From positions 124,001-188,000 of the forward strand of contig NZ_AUXS01000015.1 of assembly GCF_001625565.1 (NCBI RefSeq): a DNA stretch of 64,000 bases. Reading direction: 5' to 3'. Position numbers and translations under genes: made by a program. Position 1 is the stretch's first letter. Each line of letters opens with the position of its first letter. Shown here piece after piece: positions 10,906 to 21,003 of the stretch. Origin of the DNA: Pseudoalteromonas luteoviolacea NCIMB 1944 (GTDB taxonomy: Bacteria > Pseudomonadota > Gammaproteobacteria > Enterobacterales > Alteromonadaceae). The notes below the pieces were generated by a model that saw nothing but the letters and a program-made list of their open reading frames with translations, had not been told where the DNA came from and did not search any database.

Positions 10906-12134
10906 CCAAGTCAGCAGAAAGAAACTTAGTGATAGGACTCGATGTAGGTACTGCAAAAGTAGTTGCTACCGTCGGTGAGATCACATCCGATAATCAATTA
11001 AGTATTGTTGGCGTTGGTAACCAAGTTGCGCACGGTATGGATAAGGGCGGAGTCAACGATCTTAATTTGGTATCTGATTCGATTAAACGTGCAATTGATG
11101 AAGCCGAATTAATGGCAGATTGCAGAATTAGCTCGGTGTATCTGGGTATTTCGGGTAAACATATTCAATGCCAAAACGAAAGTGGTGTAGTTGCAATTAA
11201 TAACACAGAAGTCACAGATGATGATATTGCAAATGTTATCCATATTGCTCGGTCTGTGCCTATTTCGGCAGAGCGCAAAATGCTGCATTCGTTGCCGCAA
11301 GAGTACAGCATTGATATGCAAGAGGGGATCAAAAACCCGCTTGGTATGAGTGGAGTAAGGATGGAAGCGAAAGCACATATTATTACTTGCTCCAATGACA
11401 TGGCTAAGAATATAGAAAAGTGCGTAGAGCGATGCGGGCTTGAAGTTGATCAGCTCACTTTTACAGCTTTAGCTTCTTGTTACTCAGTTTTGACAGAAGA
11501 TGAAAAAGAGCTGGGGGCTGCTGTAGTAGATATCGGTGGCGGTACTATGGATATTGCCATTTATGTAAATGGCGCGCTGCGTCATACGGCAGTAATTCCT
11601 GTTGCCGGTAACCAAGTTACCGGAGATATTGCAAAAATATTTAGAACGCCACTCTCACATGCTGAGTCTTTGAAGGTACAATACGCGTTTGCTAGCAGTC
11701 AAATGGCCAGTGTTGAAGAAACAATTGAAGTGCCAAGCGTAGGCGGACGGCCCTCTCGGATCATGTCTCGTCATACCTTATCTGAGGTAGTTGAGCCGAG
11801 ATTTAGAGAGCTGTTTGAGTTAGTTCAAGAAGAAATTCGTCGCTCTGGTTTTGAAGACCAAATTGCGGCAGGTGTTGTCATGACCGGTGGCAGCGCCAAA
11901 ATGAAAGGGGCTTTGGAAGTTGCAGAAGACATCTTTCAAATGCCCGTAAGGATAGGAAAGCCTGTTGGGATCACAGGATTAACAGATTATGTTGATGATC
12001 CGGCATATGCAACAGCGGTAGGTTTGTTACAATACGGCCGTACGCTGCAAGCCAAAAATGCACAAAAGGCGAAAGTAGATGCCGAAGAAGGTTGGTGGAG
12101 CCGAGTAACTAAATGGTTTCAAGGTGAGTTTTAA
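10902..12134 (+). CDS. ftsA: Actin-like divisome protein FtsA
   Basis: Actin-fold ATPase that tethers FtsZ to the inner membrane. The 410 residues contain the phosphate-1 loop GLDVGTAKVVA, the phosphate-2 region VVDIGGGTMDIA, the adenosine motif VMTGGSAKMKG, and a C-terminal amphipathic end (WWSRVTKWFQGEF) that acts as the membrane-targeting helix in this family. It overlaps ftsQ by four bases and is 21 bases from the preferred ftsZ ATG. Confidence 0.97.
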   Translation: MTKSAERNLVIGLDVGTAKVVATVGEITSDNQLSIVGVGNQVAHGMDKGGVNDLNLVSDSIKRAIDEAELMADCRISSVYLGISGKHIQCQNESGVVAINNTEVTDDDIANVIHIARSVPISAERKMLHSLPQEYSIDMQEGIKNPLGMSGVRMEAKAHIITCSNDMAKNIEKCVERCGLEVDQLTFTALASCYSVLTEDEKELGAAVVDIGGGTMDIAIYVNGALRHTAVIPVAGNQVTGDIAKIFRTPLSHAESLKVQYAFASSQMASVEETIEVPSVGGRPSRIMSRHTLSEVVEPRFRELFELVQEEIRRSGFEDQIAAGVVMTGGSAKMKGALEVAEDIFQMPVRIGKPVGITGLTDYVDDPAYATAVGLLQYGRTLQAKNAQKAKVDAEEGWWSRVTKWFQGEF

Positions 12135-12155
12135 AGCTCAAGTCGGAGAGTGAAG

Positions 12156-13412
12156 ATGTTTGATATTATGGAGCAACACGGCGAAGAAGCCGTAATTAAA
12201 GTAATTGGTGTTGGCGGCGGCGGTGGCAACGCCGTTGAGCACATGGTAAAGCAAGAAATAGAAGGTGTACGCTTCATTGTTGCCAACACTGACGCGCAAG
12301 CGTTAAGAAAGTCATCTGCGGATGTCACTGTCCAGCTTGGTACGCAAATTACGCAAGGCTTAGGGGCAGGTGCTAACCCAGAAGTTGGTAAAAGTGCAGC
12401 TGAAGAAGACGTTGAAACGATTAAAGCGAGCCTCGAAGGTGCTGATATGGTCTTTATCGCCGCAGGTATGGGTGGCGGTACAGGTACTGGTGCTGCACCT
12501 GTGGTTGCGCGTGTCGCCAAAGAGCTGGGGATTTTGACCGTTGCCGTTGTTACGCGTCCTTTTGACTTGGAAGGTAAAAAGCGTATGGCAGCAGCCGATC
12601 ATGGGATCGGAGAGTTGTCTGAAATTGTAGATTCACTTATTACAATTCCTAACAACAAGTTACTGAAAGTACTTGGCAAAGGGACTACATTATTAGACGC
12701 ATTTGCAAAAGCTAACGATGTTCTTTATGGCGCGGTGCAAGGTATTGCAGAATTAATTACCCGTTCAGGTCTGATTAACGTCGACTTTGCTGATGTAAGA
12801 ACGGTAATGTCGGCAATGGGTACTGCCATGATGGGTACCGCAGCAGCATCTGGTCCAGATCGCGCACAAGAAGCTGCTGAAGCTGCTATTTCAAGCCCGC
12901 TGCTTGAAGATGTGGATTTGACAGGTGCAAAAGGTATTTTGGTTAATATTACCGCTGGTATGGATATCACCATTGAAGAGTTTGAAGTGGTGGGTAACCA
13001 CGTCAAGGCACTGGCGTCTGAAAATGCAACAGTGGTGGTAGGTGCAGTTATTGATCCTGAAATGAGTGACGAATTACGCGTTACTGTTGTGGCCACGGGC
13101 CTTGGTGGCGAACGTAAACCTCAGTTTGGCATTGTCGATAAAGGCATTCAAGGTCTTGCTGGACAAGCTGCAACTGGGACTCATGGCCCAAGTCATACTA
13201 ACGATGACTTTGTGCCAAGCTTTGGCGGTGCGGGCAATAAGCCTGTTGAATCACAGCCTAGCAGTGATACAGGTGCAGGGTTTAGCGCAGAGCCCAACAC
13301 AATACAGACCAAAGAGACAATTAAAACGACTGAGCAACCAAAAGAAACTGGTGAAAAAGAAAAAGGTGACTATTTCGATATCCCAGCGTTTTTGAGAAAG
13401 CAGTCAGACTAG
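12156..13412 (+). CDS. ftsZ: Tubulin-like division GTPase FtsZ
   Basis: Cytoplasmic GTPase that polymerises into the Z ring. The 418-residue product has [15 protein letters not shown] near the N-terminus, the tubulin signature GGGTGTG at 106-112, a variable acidic and polar linker, and the conserved C-terminal peptide DIPAFLRKQ that binds FtsA and ZipA. A GTG two codons upstream is in frame, but the ATG is preferred because GGAG lies seven bases before it and because FtsZ proteins begin at this point. No terminator follows; transcription may run into lpxC. Confidence 0.97.
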   Translation: MFDIMEQHGEEAVIKVIGVGGGGGNAVEHMVKQEIEGVRFIVANTDAQALRKSSADVTVQLGTQITQGLGAGANPEVGKSAAEEDVETIKASLEGADMVFIAAGMGGGTGTGAAPVVARVAKELGILTVAVVTRPFDLEGKKRMAAADHGIGELSEIVDSLITIPNNKLLKVLGKGTTLLDAFAKANDVLYGAVQGIAELITRSGLINVDFADVRTVMSAMGTAMMGTAAASGPDRAQEAAEAAISSPLLEDVDLTGAKGILVNITAGMDITIEEFEVVGNHVKALASENATVVVGAVIDPEMSDELRVTVVATGLGGERKPQFGIVDKGIQGLAGQAATGTHGPSHTNDDFVPSFGGAGNKPVESQPSSDTGAGFSAEPNTIQTKETIKTTEQPKETGEKEKGDYFDIPAFLRKQSD

Positions 13413-13428
13413 GATAAAAAATGACCGA

Positions 13429-13457
13429 TTGGCAAGGGGTGTTATATGTGATACACT
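13429..13457 (+). promoter_or_regulatory. Probable sigma70 promoter of lpxC
   Basis: TTGGCA at 13429-13434 is separated by 17 bases from TACACT at 13452-13457, which is preceded by TGA and so has an extended -10 form. It lies in the ftsZ-lpxC gap about 33 bases before the lpxC ATG. In E. coli lpxC is also served by a promoter in this gap. Assigned by inspection only. Confidence 0.55.
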
Positions 13458-13490
13458 CCGCGGTCTATCTAACTTAAAGTGGGCGAATAT

Positions 13491-14414
13491 ATGATTAAAC
13501 AACGTACAATTGCAGAAGTTGTTAAAGCCACAGGTGTAGGTTTACACAAAGGTGAAAAGGTCACGATCACTCTCCGACCTGCGAGCGCAAATACTGGTAT
13601 TGTATTTCGTCGCGTAGATCTAGACCCTGTTGTCGATTTCGAGACAACTCCTGAAGCTGTGGGTGATACGCAATTGTGTACTTGTTTAACTAATAAAGAT
13701 GGTGTTCGCCTTTCTACGACTGAGCATTTAATTGCGGCGGTCGCAGCTTTAGGTATCGATAATCTTATCGTTGAACTAGACAGTGCCGAAGTACCAATTA
13801 TGGATGGTAGTGCATTACCATTTATATATTTGATCCAAAAAGGCGGTATTGCTGAGTTAAATGTAGCGAAACGATTTATTCGTATCAAAGAAACTGTACG
13901 TGTTGAAGACGGTGACAAATGGGCTGAAATCGAGCCGTATGACGGGTTCCATATCGATTTTGAAATTGCATTTGATCACCCTGCAATTAATGCAAGTCGT
14001 CAACGCATTGGTCTGGATATTACTGCACAAAGCTTCACGCAAGAAATTAGTCGAGCGCGTACTTTCGGTTTTATGAAAGATATTGAGTATATGCATGCCA
14101 ATAACCTAGCGCTTGGCGGGAGCATGGATAACGCTGTTGTATTAGATGACTTTAAAGTGCTAAACCCAAATGGTCTGCGTTACAAAGATGAGTTTGTAAA
14201 GCACAAAATATTAGACTGTGTGGGTGATTTGTTTATGACGGGTCACAACATTTTAGGCAAAGTGACATGTTATAAATCTGGTCACGGTTTAAACAATAAA
14301 CTACTGCGCGAGGTCATGGCAAATGAACAAGCGTGGGAGTGGGTTAGCTTTGACGAGCCTGTTACCATGCCAGCACCTGGTTTGGAAGCTGGACAACAAA
14401 CAGCAACAGCATAA
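13491..14414 (+). CDS. lpxC: UDP-3-O-acyl-GlcNAc deacetylase LpxC
   Basis: Zinc metalloamidase catalysing the committed step of lipid A synthesis in the cytoplasm. The 307 residues show the zinc ligand His in STTEHL (about residue 79), the [11 protein letters not shown] stretch holding the other zinc ligands His and Asp, and GHNILGKV and [11 protein letters not shown] with the catalytic histidine near 263. The start is the ATG giving MIKQRT, matching the E. coli N-terminus; a GTG four codons upstream is in frame but has no support. The protein is the family's usual length. Confidence 0.97.
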   Translation: MIKQRTIAEVVKATGVGLHKGEKVTITLRPASANTGIVFRRVDLDPVVDFETTPEAVGDTQLCTCLTNKDGVRLSTTEHLIAAVAALGIDNLIVELDSAEVPIMDGSALPFIYLIQKGGIAELNVAKRFIRIKETVRVEDGDKWAEIEPYDGFHIDFEIAFDHPAINASRQRIGLDITAQSFTQEISRARTFGFMKDIEYMHANNLALGGSMDNAVVLDDFKVLNPNGLRYKDEFVKHKILDCVGDLFMTGHNILGKVTCYKSGHGLNNKLLREVMANEQAWEWVSFDEPVTMPAPGLEAGQQTATA

Positions 14415-14443
14415 AAAAATGACGCGAAAGCGTCATTTTTTTT
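14414..14443. terminator. Bidirectional intrinsic terminator between lpxC and dciA
   Basis: The hairpin TGACGC-GAAA-GCGTCA has a GNRA-type loop, is preceded by seven A and followed by eight T, so it reads as a rho-independent terminator on both strands. It ends lpxC on the plus strand and the convergent dciA-like gene on the minus strand. Confidence 0.9.
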
Positions 14444-14458
14444 AGATTGCTTCAGCAA

Positions 14459-14932
14459 TTATTTGTTGGCGTGTTTTGCCAATTTTAAAAGTTTTTCTTT
14501 AAGCCCAGCAGGAGCTGCGTCGGCCAGCATTGTGAGTTGCTGCGCAGTAGATTCACTCAAACGGTGTTGTTGGGAGGCGGGCTTTTTAGACTCGACGACA
14601 CGTTTTGATAACCGTTGTTGAGCTTCTGGGGTGGCGGTGATTTTCACTTGGCTGCAATCATGAAAGCCTGATTGTCTGAATTCCGACAAGATTTCCATTT
14701 TGAGATAACCAAGGCGAGTAGCCAATGTTGCGGAAGCTGCTTCGATGTGTAAAGTACCTTGACTATAATTAGAAACACGACACTTTTTACTCAGAATTGG
14801 TCCCAATGCCTTATTCAAAGGTGCTTGTAACGCTGCAATATCTTGCGCTTTTTCGACATAGTTGGATAATTTGTTAGACCACTTAGGTGCCAACTCAGAG
14901 AGCGATTTAGGGTCAAATCTATTTTTAGCCAT
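14459..14932 (-). CDS. dciA: DUF721 protein, DciA-like helicase loader
   Basis: A 157-residue basic protein transcribed against lpxC and secA. The N-terminal half (LSELAPKWSNKL, then CRVSNYSQGTLHIEAASATLATRLGYLK in two segments) fits DUF721, the family of DciA, which loads the replicative helicase DnaB in bacteria lacking DnaC. The C-terminal half is polar and low-complexity, as is common in DciA. The start has AGGAGA a few bases upstream on the minus strand. The function is inferred from family membership; lpxC-dciA-secA order is common in Vibrio, Shewanella and Alteromonadales, where it occupies the place of secM. Confidence 0.75.
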   Translation of the reverse strand: MAKNRFDPKSLSELAPKWSNKLSNYVEKAQDIAALQAPLNKALGPILSKKCRVSNYSQGTLHIEAASATLATRLGYLKMEILSEFRQSGFHDCSQVKITATPEAQQRLSKRVVESKKPASQQHRLSESTAQQLTMLADAAPAGLKEKLLKLAKHANK

Positions 14933-15265
14933 ACCGTCTCCTCTATATAGTATATAGTTTGCGCTTATTTAACATTACACCTAGCAAAGGCCATTGCAAT
15001 ATTTCCACCTGCTCTATTTTACCTTAATTTTACGCTAGGGTAATGCTTAGTCGCATTCGAAATGTCGATATCTAATATAGGGCAGTCTTGTTCTGTATAT
15101 TCGACTTGAAGTTTAGAGCAGCTATCCCCATATCTGCATAAATGACAAACAATACCGTCATATCCGAAGGATATTATAGAGTGACCATATGCGTAATTAC
15201 GTGTATTCTGAACCCCCCTTGCGATAGACATGTTATTAAATAGGAACAGTTTTCGCTTAGGTGGT
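14933..15265. other. Intergenic region between dciA and the secA promoter
   Basis: About 330 bases without a supported gene. Open frames on the minus strand (15019-15279 and 15174-15524) have no ribosome binding site and no recognisable protein. The left end should contain the dciA promoter reading leftward (AT-rich TATACT-like element near 14950) but I cannot define a -35 box. No secM-like ORF is seen on the plus strand. Confidence 0.5.
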
Positions 15266-15292
15266 TTGCAGATGCGCATAGTCTGGTATGAT
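15266..15292 (+). promoter_or_regulatory. Candidate secA promoter with extended -10
   Basis: TTGCAG at 15266-15271 and TATGAT at 15287-15292 are 15 bases apart; the -10 is preceded by TGG, an extended -10 signature that can offset the short spacing. A second AT-rich TATAAA lies at about 15297. It would give a leader of about 115 bases before secA. Confidence 0.45.
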
Positions 15293-15351
15293 AGGGTATA
15301 AAATTAACTCGGCACACAGCACAAATTCGACTTTGTCGCCAACAGGACTTA

Positions 15352-15388
15352 GTAAGCCTTTTGGGAATACGCGAATGCACGGGCTTAC
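15352..15388 (+). promoter_or_regulatory. Hairpin in the secA leader
   Basis: GTAAGCC at 15352-15358 pairs perfectly with GGCTTAC at 15382-15388, enclosing a 23-base loop, and ends 26 bases before the secA ATG. There is no strong Shine-Dalgarno before secA, so a leader structure could matter for translation. Its role is unknown. Confidence 0.35.
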
Positions 15389-15414
15389 AAACATAAGATT
15401 GAAATGGTTTAAAC

Positions 15415-18123
15415 ATGATAACTAAAATTTTTACCAAGATTTTTGGTAGCCGTAACGACCGGATGATCAAAAATTTACGCAAAACGGTCGCTTTAGTTAA
15501 TGCTTTGGAAGAGCAGTATAGCAAGCTATCTGATGAACAACTAAAAGCAAAAACAGCAGAGTTTAGACAAAGATTTGAGCAAGGAACCAGCTTAGACGAA
15601 TTACTTCCTGAAGCATTCGCTACTGTTCGTGAGGCCTCAAAACGCGTCTTTGAAATGCGTCATTTTGACGTGCAAATGATAGGTGGTATGGTTTTGCATC
15701 AAGGCCGTATTTCTGAGATGCGTACTGGTGAAGGTAAAACACTGACAGCAACCTTGCCTGCATACCTTAATGGTTTAACAGGTAAAGGTGTCCACGTGAT
15801 CACCGTGAATGATTATCTGGCAAAGCGTGATGCTGAAAATAACCGCCCGTTATTTGAGTTTTTAGGCCTGAGTGTAGGCTGTAATATTCCAGGTATGATG
15901 CCTGCACAGAAAAAAGAAGCTTATGCAGCTGATATCACGTACGGTACAAACAATGAGTTTGGCTTCGATTATCTGCGTGATAACATGGCGTTTAGCATTG
16001 AAGAACGTGTACAGCGCCCATTGCATTATGCGGTTGTGGATGAAGTTGACTCGATCTTAATTGATGAGGCAAGAACACCGCTGATCATTTCAGGTCCGGC
16101 AGAAGACAGCTCTGAACTTTATACCCAGATCAACAAAATCGTCCCTGAGCTTATTCAACAAGAAAAAGAAGATGAAGAAGGCGTTGAAGGCGATGGTGAT
16201 TACACAATTGATGAAAAATCAAAGCAGGCCCATTTAACCGAGCGTGGTCAGGTTAAAGTCGAAGAACTGTTGATTAAGCACAGTTTGATTGAAGAAGACG
16301 ATTCTTTGTATTCAGCAGGTAACATCACGTTATTAAGCCATATTTATGCGGCGCTACGTGCACATAAGTTGTATCAAAAAGATGTCGACTATGTGGTTAA
16401 AGATAATGAAGTTATTATTGTTGATGAACACACGGGCCGTACAATGGAAGGCCGTCGCTGGTCAGAAGGTCTACACCAAGCTGTAGAAGCCAAAGAGGGG
16501 GTTCGTATTCAAAATGAAAACCAAACTCTTGCTTCGATCACATTCCAAAATTACTTCCGTCTATATGACAAACTATCGGGCATGACGGGTACAGCAGATA
16601 CTGAAGCATTTGAATTTCAGTCAATCTATGGCTTAGATACTGTAGTTATCCCTACCAATAAGCCGATGATACGTGATGATCGTGCAGATTTGGTTTACCT
16701 GACTCAAGAAGAAAAGTTTGAAGCAATTTTGGCCGATATTAGAGACTGCCAAAAGCGAGGACAGCCTGTTCTTGTTGGTACTATTTCAATTGAAAGTTCT
16801 GAATATCTATCTCACTTTTTACGTAAAGAAAAGATTGAGCACAATGTCCTTAATGCTAAGTTCCATGCGCAAGAAGCTGACATCATCGCTGATGCTGGTT
16901 TACCGGGGAATGTTACAATCGCTACAAACATGGCGGGCCGTGGTACGGATATCGTACTAGGTGGTAACTGGCAAAATGATATTGCAAAAATTGACAACCC
17001 AAGTGAAGAGCAAATATCAGAGGCTAAAGCAAAATGGAAAGAGCTTCACGATAAAGTACTAGACGCCGGTGGTTTACATATCATTGGTACCGAGCGCCAT
17101 GAATCACGACGTATTGATAATCAGCTACGTGGTCGTTCTGGTCGCCAAGGGGATGCAGGTTCAAGCCGTTTTTACCTGTCTATGGATGATGCATTAATGC
17201 GTATTTTTGCTGGTGAGCGTATGACAACAATGATGCGCAAACTAGGTATGCAACGCGGCGAAGCAATTGAGCACCCATGGGTAAACCGAGCAATAGAAAA
17301 CGCACAACGCAAAGTGGAAGCGCGTAACTTTGATATTCGTAAACAGTTACTAGAGTACGATGATGTAGCAAACGATCAGCGTCGAGTTGTTTATGAGCAG
17401 CGTAACGAGCTACTGGAAGAAGGCGATATCTCAGAAACAGTGAACGCTATTCGTAGCGATGTACTCAATGGCACGATTGACCGCTTTATTCCACCGCAAA
17501 GCTTGGCTGAAATGTGGGATATCCCAGGTTTAGAAGAGCGCTTAAAAGCCGACCTACTGTTGGACTTACCAATTGGTAAATGGCTTGAAGAAGACAGCAA
17601 ATTGTATGAAGAGTCACTACGTGAGCGTATCATCGAAGAGGCCGAAGCTGCATACAAGCAAAAAGAAGAACAAGTTGGTGTTGAAGTACTGCGTCATTTT
17701 GAAAAAGCAGTCATGCTACAAAGCTTGGATCAACATTGGAAGGATCACTTGGCTGCAATGGATCACCTGCGTCAAGGTATTCACCTACGTGGTTATGCAC
17801 AGAAAAACCCTAAGCAAGAGTATAAACGTGAGTCATTTGAACTGTTCTCTAATATGCTTGAAACGCTTAAAGTTGATGTGGTTGGTGTACTGAGCAAAGT
17901 ACAGGTGCGCGCCGAAGAAGATGTTGAGAAAGTTGAAGAGCAGCATCGTCGTAGCGAACAAATGCCAAGACAATATCAGCATGAAGAAGCTGAAAAAGTC
18001 GGCGGTGAGGCTCCGCAAGGCGCAGCGGTTGCTGCGAGAGCGGAACCTAAAGTTGGCCGCAATGAGCCGTGTCCGTGCGGTTCAGGTAAGAAATATAAAC
18101 AGTGTTGCGGTAAACTAAGCTAG
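15415..18123 (+). CDS. secA: Protein translocase ATPase SecA
   Basis: Motor ATPase of the Sec translocon, working at the inner membrane with SecYEG. The 902 residues carry Walker A GEGKT at 105-109, the DEAD-like [17 protein letters not shown], the helicase motifs [14 protein letters not shown] and [11 protein letters not shown], and the C-terminal zinc and SecB-binding motif [13 protein letters not shown]. Length matches E. coli SecA (901). It is followed by a clear terminator and is monocistronic or nearly so. Confidence 0.98.
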   Translation: MITKIFTKIFGSRNDRMIKNLRKTVALVNALEEQYSKLSDEQLKAKTAEFRQRFEQGTSLDELLPEAFATVREASKRVFEMRHFDVQMIGGMVLHQGRISEMRTGEGKTLTATLPAYLNGLTGKGVHVITVNDYLAKRDAENNRPLFEFLGLSVGCNIPGMMPAQKKEAYAADITYGTNNEFGFDYLRDNMAFSIEERVQRPLHYAVVDEVDSILIDEARTPLIISGPAEDSSELYTQINKIVPELIQQEKEDEEGVEGDGDYTIDEKSKQAHLTERGQVKVEELLIKHSLIEEDDSLYSAGNITLLSHIYAALRAHKLYQKDVDYVVKDNEVIIVDEHTGRTMEGRRWSEGLHQAVEAKEGVRIQNENQTLASITFQNYFRLYDKLSGMTGTADTEAFEFQSIYGLDTVVIPTNKPMIRDDRADLVYLTQEEKFEAILADIRDCQKRGQPVLVGTISIESSEYLSHFLRKEKIEHNVLNAKFHAQEADIIADAGLPGNVTIATNMAGRGTDIVLGGNWQNDIAKIDNPSEEQISEAKAKWKELHDKVLDAGGLHIIGTERHESRRIDNQLRGRSGRQGDAGSSRFYLSMDDALMRIFAGERMTTMMRKLGMQRGEAIEHPWVNRAIENAQRKVEARNFDIRKQLLEYDDVANDQRRVVYEQRNELLEEGDISETVNAIRSDVLNGTIDRFIPPQSLAEMWDIPGLEERLKADLLLDLPIGKWLEEDSKLYEESLRERIIEEAEAAYKQKEEQVGVEVLRHFEKAVMLQSLDQHWKDHLAAMDHLRQGIHLRGYAQKNPKQEYKRESFELFSNMLETLKVDVVGVLSKVQVRAEEDVEKVEEQHRRSEQMPRQYQHEEAEKVGGEAPQGAAVAARAEPKVGRNEPCPCGSGKKYKQCCGKLS

Positions 18124-18143
18124 GCGTACACTGAAATTAATAC

Positions 18144-18170
18144 AAAAGCGGCCTAAAGGTCGCTTTTTTT
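18144..18170 (+). terminator. Intrinsic terminator after secA
   Basis: AAAAGCGGCC-TAAA-GGTCGCTTTT forms a stem with one wobble pair, followed by a run of seven T. It lies 20 bases after the secA stop, directly before mutT. Confidence 0.85.
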
Positions 18171-18183
18171 ATGGGGTAAAAAG

Positions 18184-18579
18184 ATGACTAAAAAAGTAGT
18201 CAATGTTGCAGTTGGTGTGATTGAAAAACAAGCACAGTACTTTGTCTGTAAGCGAAGTGATGAGCAACACCAAGGTGGACTCTGGGAGTTTCCGGGTGGA
18301 AAAGTGGAAGACAATGAAAGTGTTGAGCAGGCGCTTTCAAGAGAGCTCGCCGAGGAAATAGGTATTCAAGTTGAACGCTCGGAGCACTTAATTACTATTG
18401 AGCATGATTATGGTGATAAGCAAGTCTGTCTTGTTGTACATGTCGTGAAAGCGTTCTCTGGTGAAGCCACAGGGCTAGAAGGGCAACCAAGTCAATGGGT
18501 CAACTTTGAACAGCTTAAAGCCCTTGATTTTCCATCAGCTAATGTGGCCATTATTGATGCTTTGGCAACGTCAAAATAA
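18184..18579 (+). CDS. mutT: 8-oxo-dGTP diphosphatase MutT
   Basis: Nudix hydrolase that removes oxidised guanine nucleotides from the pool. The full Nudix box Gx5Ex7REUxEExGU is present at residues 39-61 (G39, E45, R53-E54, E57-E58). The 131-residue length and the place downstream of secA match E. coli mutT. The GGLWEFPGGK stretch before the box is also typical of the MutT subgroup. It begins 13 bases after the secA terminator, so either read-through or a promoter inside the secA 3' end is needed. Confidence 0.92.
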   Translation: MTKKVVNVAVGVIEKQAQYFVCKRSDEQHQGGLWEFPGGKVEDNESVEQALSRELAEEIGIQVERSEHLITIEHDYGDKQVCLVVHVVKAFSGEATGLEGQPSQWVNFEQLKALDFPSANVAIIDALATSK

Positions 18580-18667
18580 GCAGTTACAAATGAATTAAGT
18601 GCCTTGGATTTTAATCTGTATTGCTGCAAGGTATGATTCATATATGATTTAAAAGGAGCCGACATAT

Positions 18668-20731
18668 ATGCGTAAAACATTCGCGGCAATTGGTGTGGCC
18701 CTGGCACTGGGCCTTGTTGGCTGTAGTGAGCAGCCACAAACAGAGCAAACTCAAGAAATCGTACAGCAACAAACGTTAATTTCGGGCATTGAGCTCGAAA
18801 ATATAGACTCATCCGTTCGTCCTCAAGATGACTTTTATAGGCATGTGAATGGTAAGTGGTTTGAAAGAACTGAAATCCCTGCTGATAAATCAAATTACGG
18901 ATCTTTTACTGAGCTAAATGAGAAATCAAAGGCTGCACTCAAGGTGATCTTAGAAAGTGCTGCCAACAACCCTTCGGCAGCTCCGGGAAGCGACGAATAC
19001 AAATTGGGTGCATTTTATAAAAGTTATATAGATGAGCTCGCGCGAGAAGAAATAGGTGTTTCGGCGCTTGATGAATATTTAGAACCGATAAAAGCCTTAA
19101 AAAATAAGTCTCAGTTACCGGCATTGATTGCCAAATTGCAATTGCAAGGTGGCACGACTCCTTTTTCTTGGTATGTTCACAACGATGCAAAAAACTCTAC
19201 CATTAACACTTTGTATCTGTACCAAGCTGGCTTAGGGTTACCTGATAGGGATTTTTACCTGACAGAATCTGAGAAATTCAGTAAAACAAAAGCGGCATAT
19301 CAAAATTATATTACCAATATTTTATTTGAGTTTGGATACAATGAGCAGCAGTCTGAACAAGCCGCTAAGCAGATATTAGAGCTTGAGACGAAAATAGCAC
19401 AGGCGCAATGGAGTCGTGTTGATAGTCGTGATGCATCAAAAACATATAATAAACTTAAAGTCGGTGAACTAAACCAACAAATGGCTGGGTTTGATGTCGC
19501 GGATTATTTCGATGCACTGGGTATTAAAATTGAGGAGTTGGTTGTCTCTCAACCTTCCTATTTTAGCCAATTATCAAACATCATTCAAAACACTGACGTT
19601 GAAGTATGGCGCGCATATTTGACTTTCCATTTTGTAAGTAATTTTGCAGATTTACTTGAACGCAAGTTGGTGGATTTACACTTTGACTTTTATGGAAAGA
19701 CTTTACGCGGTTTGGAAGCACAATCGCCGATGTGGAAAAAAGCAGCAGATGCCAGCAATGATGTGCTAGGAGAGCTACTCGGCAAAATTTATGTCAAAGA
19801 GCACTTTCCGCCAGAGGCCAAAGCTCGAATGCGTGAAATGGTTGACAATTTGATCCTTGGTTTCGATAAGTCGATTGATGACTTAGATTGGATGAGTGCA
19901 GAGACAAAAGTTGCTGCAAAAGCGAAGCTCAAAAAATTTACTCCGAAAATCGGTTATCCAGACAAGTGGCGTGACTACTCTAAACTGGAAATTAATGCCG
20001 ATGACTTGGTGGGTAACTATGTTCGTTACAACCAGTGGTCATATCAAGCAATGATCGATGAAGTTGGCAAGCCTGTAGATCGTTCAAGGTGGTACATGAC
20101 GCCGCAAACAGTGAACGCATATTACAACCCAGTAAATAATGAAATCGTTTTTCCTGCTGCTATTTTACAGCCGCCATTTTTTAACTTAGAAGCGGATGAT
20201 GCCGTAAATTATGGTGCGATTGGCGCAGTAATTGGACACGAAATTGGCCACGGCTTTGATGACCAAGGCGCTAAGTATGATGGCGATGGAAATTTAAGAA
20301 ACTGGTGGAGTGATAGTGATTTATCTCAGTTTGAGGCCCGCGGAAAACAACTCATTGATCAGTTCAATGGTTATAAGCCTTTCGATGATGCCCATGTTAA
20401 TGGTGAACTGACTCTCGGTGAAAACATTGGTGATTTAGGTGGTTTAACCGTTGCCTATAAAGCCTATAAATTGTCTTTGCAAGGCAAAGAGGCCCCTGAA
20501 ATTGATGGGTATACCGGCTCACAGCGATTCTTTATGGGCTGGGGGCAGATTTGGCGCAGAGAATACCGTGACGAAGAGCTCAGAAACCGCTTAATGACAG
20601 ACTCTCACTCGCCAAGTGAATATCGCGTGATCGGTATTTTATCTAATATGCCGCAGTTTCATGAAGCCTTTGATGTGAAAGAAGGTGACGGTATGTACAT
20701 AAAGCCAGAGGAACGAGTAAAGATCTGGTAA
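18668..20731 (+). CDS. M13-family zinc metallopeptidase lipoprotein (PepO-like)
   Basis: A 687-residue neprilysin-type endopeptidase. The N-terminus is a lipoprotein signal peptide with the lipobox LVGC (Cys19), so the enzyme should be anchored in the envelope. The zinc motif HEIGH is at about 524-528 and the third ligand in ENIGDLGG at about 585; NAYYNP, which precedes the zinc motif and contributes substrate-binding Asn and Ala, is also present, as is the C-terminal DSHSPSEYRV. A GGAG ribosome site precedes the ATG. The family cleaves peptides; the natural substrate here is unknown. It is a single gene between mutT and its own terminator. Confidence 0.9.
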   Translation: MRKTFAAIGVALALGLVGCSEQPQTEQTQEIVQQQTLISGIELENIDSSVRPQDDFYRHVNGKWFERTEIPADKSNYGSFTELNEKSKAALKVILESAANNPSAAPGSDEYKLGAFYKSYIDELAREEIGVSALDEYLEPIKALKNKSQLPALIAKLQLQGGTTPFSWYVHNDAKNSTINTLYLYQAGLGLPDRDFYLTESEKFSKTKAAYQNYITNILFEFGYNEQQSEQAAKQILELETKIAQAQWSRVDSRDASKTYNKLKVGELNQQMAGFDVADYFDALGIKIEELVVSQPSYFSQLSNIIQNTDVEVWRAYLTFHFVSNFADLLERKLVDLHFDFYGKTLRGLEAQSPMWKKAADASNDVLGELLGKIYVKEHFPPEAKARMREMVDNLILGFDKSIDDLDWMSAETKVAAKAKLKKFTPKIGYPDKWRDYSKLEINADDLVGNYVRYNQWSYQAMIDEVGKPVDRSRWYMTPQTVNAYYNPVNNEIVFPAAILQPPFFNLEADDAVNYGAIGAVIGHEIGHGFDDQGAKYDGDGNLRNWWSDSDLSQFEARGKQLIDQFNGYKPFDDAHVNGELTLGENIGDLGGLTVAYKAYKLSLQGKEAPEIDGYTGSQRFFMGWGQIWRREYRDEELRNRLMTDSHSPSEYRVIGILSNMPQFHEAFDVKEGDGMYIKPEERVKIW

Positions 20732-20751
20732 TACTAAGTACACGTTAACAA

Positions 20752-20787
20752 AAGCCCGCTCCTAGTAAATCTTGAGCGGGTTTTTTT
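20752..20787 (+). terminator. Intrinsic terminator after the M13 peptidase
   Basis: CCCGCTC at 20755-20761 pairs with GAGCGGG at 20774-20780, followed by seven T. Confidence 0.88.
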
Positions 20788-20814
20788 GTGGAATAAACGG
20801 GCTTTTATAAAATT

Positions 20815-20828
20815 TGATAGCGCTGTCA
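20815..20828. promoter_or_regulatory. NagR-like operator before the GH20 gene
   Basis: The 14-base imperfect palindrome TGATAGCGCTGTCA has a single mismatched pair and the same GCGCTGTCAT half as the palindrome before nagP. It resembles the GlcNAc-responsive NagR (LacI family) motif described in Shewanella and Xanthomonas. A possible -10 (TATGAT, 20841-20846) lies just downstream, so binding could block the promoter. Confidence 0.6.
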
Positions 20829-21003
20829 TTTTTTCTTCGATATGATGAAAAGCTAACAATAAGTTGGTTAGTATTATTCCCTTGAGTCGCGTCAATCGTC
20901 TGCAGTAACGCTATACCATAAAGTCGTATAATTCAGTATGCGCGGCAGCGACGAGTAGCTTTTGCTAGAATGTGGTTTCAAGGAATAGCCTTTAGGAGCG
21001 AAT

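Noticed and set aside
12131-12520. Minus-strand ORF of 129 codons within ftsZ
   Set aside because: Low-complexity Ala/Pro/Ser product mirrors the glycine-rich ftsZ codons; a shadow frame.
13469-13918. Minus-strand ORF of 149 codons within lpxC
   Set aside because: Antisense to a well-conserved gene and without a start signal.
15019-15279. Minus-strand ORF of 86 codons before secA
   Set aside because: No ribosome binding site at any of its ATGs, no recognisable domain, and it overlaps the probable secA promoter.
15174-15524. Minus-strand ORF of 116 codons overlapping secA
   Set aside because: Runs antisense into the conserved secA start region and has no family resemblance.
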